Made by a program: the position numbers and the translations under genes. A stretch of DNA of 64,000 nucleotides from Rattus norvegicus (taxonomy: Eukaryota; Chordata; Mammalia; Rodentia; Muridae), in contig NC_086020.1 of NCBI RefSeq assembly GCF_036323735.1, positions 129,390,210-129,454,209 of the forward strand, in the 5' to 3' direction. The notes beneath the pieces were generated by a model that saw only the letters and a list, made by a program, of their open reading frames with translations, was not told the DNA's origin and ran no database searches. The stretch's first letter is position 1; each line of letters starts with the position of its first letter. Shown here piece after piece: positions 59,827-64,000 of the stretch.

Positions 59827-60196
59827 TTGCTTCTATATCTTTAGAAGTTGTGGCACTGTTTATCTGATTCTGATTAAACTTTGGTACCTGATATCTGTCT
59901 AGAAAATTGTCCATTTCTTCTAAACACCCGTGTTTAGTTGAGTATAGATTTTTGTAGTAAGATCTGATATATGTTTTTTAATTTTCAGTTTCTGTTGTTT
60001 GGTCTCCCTTTTCATTTCTGATTTTGTTAATTTGGTACCATCTCTCTGCCCTCTTGTTCATCTTGTTAAGGGTTTATCTATCTTGTTGATTTTCTCAAAG
60101 AGCCATTTCCTGGTTTTGTTGATCCTTTGTATAGTTATTTTTGTTTCTACTTGGTTTCTTTGAGTTTTGAGTTTGTTTATTTTCTGTAATCTACTG

Positions 60197-60598
60197 TGGG
60201 GCAGTGAAAGACATCCTGGCTCCTGGTTGAGGACTTTTGAATCCCAGAAACCCTGAAAGGGGGGATAGGAGCTTCTTCTGTCTCCCAGTAAGCAAGGCTG
60301 GTCACTGGCCCACAGTTTTCCTTAGATCTGTGACCATCAGTCATTTAAGGACAACACCCTCAGCCCCTTCACAGGCAGAGGATATGACCACAGGTCATTT
60401 GATCTTAAGACAGGTCCCCATTATAATGAGGTACCTAACAGCTTGGAAGCTTAGCCAATGTAGCTTCCCTTCCCAAACTTTCTTCCTTGCAAAAGGTATC
60501 TAATCTCAGCCCTATTCTGAGAAGTGGGGATGGTTTTATTCATCCACTTTCTGCCATGACCATAAATCCTTTGAATCCATGGCTTTTTTTTTTAGTAA
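60197..60598 (+). other. Unclassified segment between two L1 pieces, possible solo LTR
   Basis: Starts TGTGGGGCAGTGAAAGACATCC and runs to ...CATAAATCCTTTGAATCCATGG. Higher GC than the flanks, unlike L1 or SINE, and abruptly bounded by antisense L1 on the left and sense L1 on the right. An LTR is plausible (it starts with TG), but the 3' end and any duplication are not defined. Confidence 0.3.
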
Positions 60599-60599
60599 C

Positions 60600-60735
60600 T
60601 CTTAAAATCAGTGGACTGAATTCCAAGCAAATGGTCCCAAGAAACAAGCTGGAGCAGCCACTGTAATATCAAATAATATCGACATTCATCCAAAAGTTAT
60701 CAAAAAGACAAGGACATTATTTCATAATGTATAAA
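60600..60735 (+). mobile_element. Sense L1 ORF2 endonuclease fragment
   Basis: ATTCCAAGCAAATGGTCCCAAGAAACAAGCTGGAGCAGCCA...ATATCAAATAATATCGAC aligns with codons about 62-105 of intact ORF2 (QANGQKKQAGVAILISNKINF). Orientation is opposite to the L1 that ends at 60196. Confidence 0.8.
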
Positions 60736-60969
60736 AACATGCTATGCATTAGATGTTCTCATATTCAACCCATTAGTATTTTAATTCTTCATATTTATTA
60801 TTTTTAAATATATTTGTTTTTCAAATAGACAAAAGACTACAGAGTAATTACTCTTTTTACACAAGTTTTTTACTATCCAACACGTTCCTACACTAGAGTA
60901 TAAGTCAAGATATTAATAGTTGGAAAGGATACTCACATGAGTCAGTAAAGTGTTAAGGGTATGTTGTGG

Positions 60970-61150
60970 GGGACTGGAGAGATGAGTCAGCAGTTAAGAG
61001 CACTGACTGCTCTTCCAGTGGTCCTGAGTTCAATTCCCAGCAACCACATGGTGGCTTACAATCATCTGTAATGGGATCTGATGCCCTCTTCTGGTGTGCC
61101 TGTAGACAGCTACAGTGTACTTACATAAAATAAATAAATTAAAAAAAAAG
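60970..61150 (+). mobile_element. B2 SINE
   Basis: GGGGGACTGGAGAGATGAGTCAGCAGTTAAGAGCACTGACTGC... to ACAGCTACAGTGTACTTACATAAAATAAATAAATT and an A tail. Nearly consensus, so fairly young. Confidence 0.95.
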
Positions 61151-61441
61151 GTATGCCATGGCTTTCTTTTAATGGTACAGAACCACATTCTGATAAGCAT
61201 ATATTCTCATTATGATATAATTCCTGCGATTTTTAAAACAATAGAGATAGGAACCTTATGGGATGCCTTTATTTGACACTGGAAACTATGGCAGGAGAGC
61301 CTGCCAGAATAGATTTTGTGATTCTGTTTCTTTTTTCAGCAACATCCTGTATTTAAAACTATTTACTTGTCTACCCAATGTCCTTATTTTGACAATTATG
61401 ACCAGTTCTGATTTCCTAGAAAGTTCTTATTCTGTAATTCT

Positions 61442-61443
61442 TT

Positions 61444-61490
<47 letters not shown>
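61442..61490. repeat. (TTG)n microsatellite
   Basis: About 16 TTG units. It is followed at 61500-61660 by GA-rich sequence (AAGAAGAGTAGAAGAGGAGAGG..., GGAAGAGAGGAAGAGG), possibly part of an unrecognised repeat. Confidence 0.95.
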
Positions 61491-61491
<1 letters not shown>

Positions 61492-61660
61492 TCATGGTTC
61501 CACGTGGAAAGGTTTAATGAGAGAAGAAGAGTAGAAGAGGAGAGGAATAGAGGCCAGCCATGAGCTCATGGAGGTAAGGGGGGAGGGGGATGGGGAGAGA
61601 AGGGACAAAGGGGAAGAGAGGAAGAGGACAAGGGCAAGAAGCAAGAACAAGAGAAAAGCC

Positions 61661-64000
61661 ATTCTGTGATTCTTAAGGATTTCTTATTATATACTAAGTG
61701 ATGCTCAGAAGAATGTCTCATATTCTATTATTTAATGAAAGCAGTGATAAAGACTTATTTGATTGTTAATTCACAACAGCACTAACTACATTTATTTTAT
61801 TTTATCTCAGTATAATTTCTCCTAATGTCTATAACTGAAGAATTACCAATGCAATATTATGACTAAAAAGATACTTTTTATAACCTTTTGTTAACTTTAA
61901 GTCAATTCAGAAAATGTTTAATTCATCATATACAGGATGACATTGGTAATCATAATAGTGTTACACTGCAGATTTTAAGTTTTTGTTATTCTGAAAACAT
62001 TTTACACGCACATGTATAGACTAGTAAGTCTTGATGCTTAAAAAGAGAATCAATGCCTAGTCTCTGTGTAATATATGGTATATCCTTAATTAGAGTTAGA
62101 AAATAGTGATATTTCAAAATTATTTTTAAATATTCTCAGTAACAAAATGTAATTAATGCATTTTATACCATTTAACGTATAAAATCAAGAAAAATACAAA
62201 AAATCTACTTCAATAAAATAGTATTAGTAATCTGATATTCGAGTAAGATATATTTAATATTAATAGCCATTAAAAGTTACATATCCACATGTTGAATTTT
62301 TATACCAGCAAACTTTGCCATAGGAGCAAATTGCCTAGGTAATATCATTTTTAAAAGTAGAAATTTCTTTCCCTTATTTATTTCTCTATCATGACTATTA
62401 CAAATTAAATATGACTGTGTCAAAGGAGGTGATCCCAAAACAGTATACTATAAATCAAAACTTTGGGTTAGAGTTTTCTCATTTTAAACACAAAACTTAA
62501 AACTCTTGATGTAGAGCTACCGTGGATAAATTTCAGCAGTTATTAACATTCTTCTTTCAGGTTAATATCAAGTCAACAAAAATTTAGAAGCCCCTTGACC
62601 CTGTTCCAAAGGTGTAAATTAGTAATATAATGGTAATATTCAGATCAGCCAATGTCGACCAAGCTCCCTTTGATGAAAACCACATGGGGTGCAACCTCCC
62701 TGCTGAGAATCATCTTGGTTTGTGAAATAATAATTTGGAATAGCTGCATCTGCAAATCAATGCAAGGAAAACATGGAAAATATCATCTTTGAGTTTCTAT
62801 GGATTAGGTTATCTTTATATGCCATCACTACCTTTCATTTTAAATAAATGCATAAGGATAAAAGACTCTGATAGATTTTTCCCTAAATGCTATTTTATAT
62901 ACAATATCCTGACTTAGAATTTTGAGTTTGCTTTTCAAATTTAATTTGAAAAATGAACAGTGATTACTTTGCAAAATTTACCAAATGATTTGGAAATAAA
63001 TTCTCACTTTTGGTGTAGAGCTGCTTGACATATTGGTTCAACATGGACATCAATCCTCTGAAGCTCTGAAAAGCTAGCAAACATTTCTGAAAAATCTGTG
63101 TGTTATTAAATTTTCTCTGCACATTTATTAGCCAACATAAATAATTCCAAACATATATGCATAATTAACTCTAATATTTCTAATAATATTAAATATGAAT
63201 TATCTCATGAACTAAATTCAAGTGTGCATTCCTAGGGCTGTGGATATTTCCTCAATCTTGTAGATATTAGAAATATTAGAAATCAAAACTTACTGAATTT
63301 CATAATTGAAGTTCAAAAATTCCATTTGAAATTTATATATTCATGTACAGTTAAAATAATAATACTTTCAAACTTATAAATCTAATTTCGACCTTAGGAA
63401 TCTGTTACCTTAAATAAGGAATTCAATTGAATTCTAAATATGGTAGATATAGAGAGTCAGCATTCGATCATCAAAATTATTAGCATACAGAATAATGACT
63501 TTCAAATTTATCCTGAGTGATGAGTTAATTACTTTTTGAGTTGTGATGTAAAATGGAATTATTTCTCAATACTGTGGATGAATTAGTACTGAAATGGTCA
63601 TTAAACGTGTCAGTTATGTGAAATGGGACATCCTATCAGAAAACATGCAGGTGTAAAACAGATTAATATACATAAAACAGGAAAATTGATTACATCTCAT
63701 ATTAATTTTAACTTCTACATTATCATATATTTAGAACCTTTATCAGCTTAGTTTTTCATTGGTAGATGACTCAAACATGAGGTAAAGAATTATCACTCTG
63801 TTTATGAATCCAGTAGATCAAAATATTACTTCAGTATAAATACGGATTTCATATTATTAACAATAAGACTTTTATGATTTTTAAGAAAAAATTACAGTTT
63901 TTACCCCTTTTGTTTTAATATATTCAGAAAAAGAAATCAAACTATATTCATAATAAGTCCTTTCATTTTAAAGATTTTTCAATTATAATCTAATTTGGGA
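61661..64000. other. AT-rich sequence, nothing recognised
   Basis: Contains no recognisable repeat, frame or RNA. The region from 62640 to 62720 is locally richer in GC. Confidence 0.6.

Larger units (their letters stand above)
56895..60196 (-). mobile_element. Antisense 5'-truncated L1, about 3.2 kb, carrying an ID insertion
   Basis: Antisense 3'UTR (56905-57660), then ORF2 from its C-terminus back to about codon 340 at 60196. Frames are broken. Preserved pieces include 58329-58727 (KSKWIKDLHIKPDMVKLIE) and 59139-59330 (MIISLDAEKAFDKIQHSFMVKV). A 13-bp tandem repeat sits at 57283-57333, and an ID SINE lies at 59744-59826 with a perfect duplication. Sequence changes abruptly at 60197. Confidence 0.88.

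Overview
The window looks like a gene-free, AT-rich stretch of a rodent genome, most probably rat (Rattus). Three things point there: a dense L1 LINE load whose young copies carry a rat-type 3'UTR (G-rich polypurine block, AATAAA end), a BC1-type ID SINE at 59744-59826, and B1/B2-family SINEs with long microsatellites. No host protein-coding exon, tRNA, rRNA or other cellular gene can be supported. The only intact coding genes are the two ORFs of one young L1. The family assignments come from reading the sequence and from memory of repeat families, not from a database search.

Layout. 1-2276 is plain AT-rich sequence. 2277-3345 holds two consecutive old L1 3' ends. 3940-11600 is SINE remnants, microsatellites (hexamer, CA, a 35-unit GAA tract), an L1 3' end, an antisense L1, a B2 and a MER5-like DNA transposon fossil. 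13035-14920 is an old plus-strand L1. 15361-16315 has an unassigned rodent repeat and a B2. 16915-20600 is an old minus-strand L1 landscape, itself hit by a later L1 and by a 47-bp interstitial telomeric repeat. 21928-23113 is a young 5'-truncated L1. 24435-24950, 26860-27690 and 28035-28260 are further antisense L1 pieces.

The centre (about 31780-43620) is a nested structure. An ancient, degenerate plus-strand L1 is split by a 526-bp truncated L1 (34137-34662) and then by a full-length, apparently intact L1 (35038-41432). The intact element has a 15-bp target-site duplication, a TT/AAAA target, a GC-rich 5'UTR promoter region, ORF1 (357 aa), ORF2 (1275 aa with endonuclease, reverse transcriptase and Cys-rich residues all visible), a G-quadruplex-capable 3'UTR and a short A tail. 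An antisense ORF of 202 codons covers most of its 5'UTR and reads out of the element.

46490-60760 is again mostly L1: minus-strand copies at 46885-51780 and 56895-60196 and plus-strand copies at 51779-55360, with the ID insertion inside the 56895-60196 copy. 61660-64000 is AT-rich sequence with nothing recognisable.

How the parts work together: the intact L1 encodes its own RNA-binding chaperone (ORF1p) and endonuclease/reverse transcriptase (ORF2p). That machinery, in trans, explains the truncated L1s and the ID and B2 SINEs with A tails and target-site duplications found around it. No new multi-gene system was found. The best leads are the potentially active L1, its ORF0-like antisense frame and the telomeric insertion.
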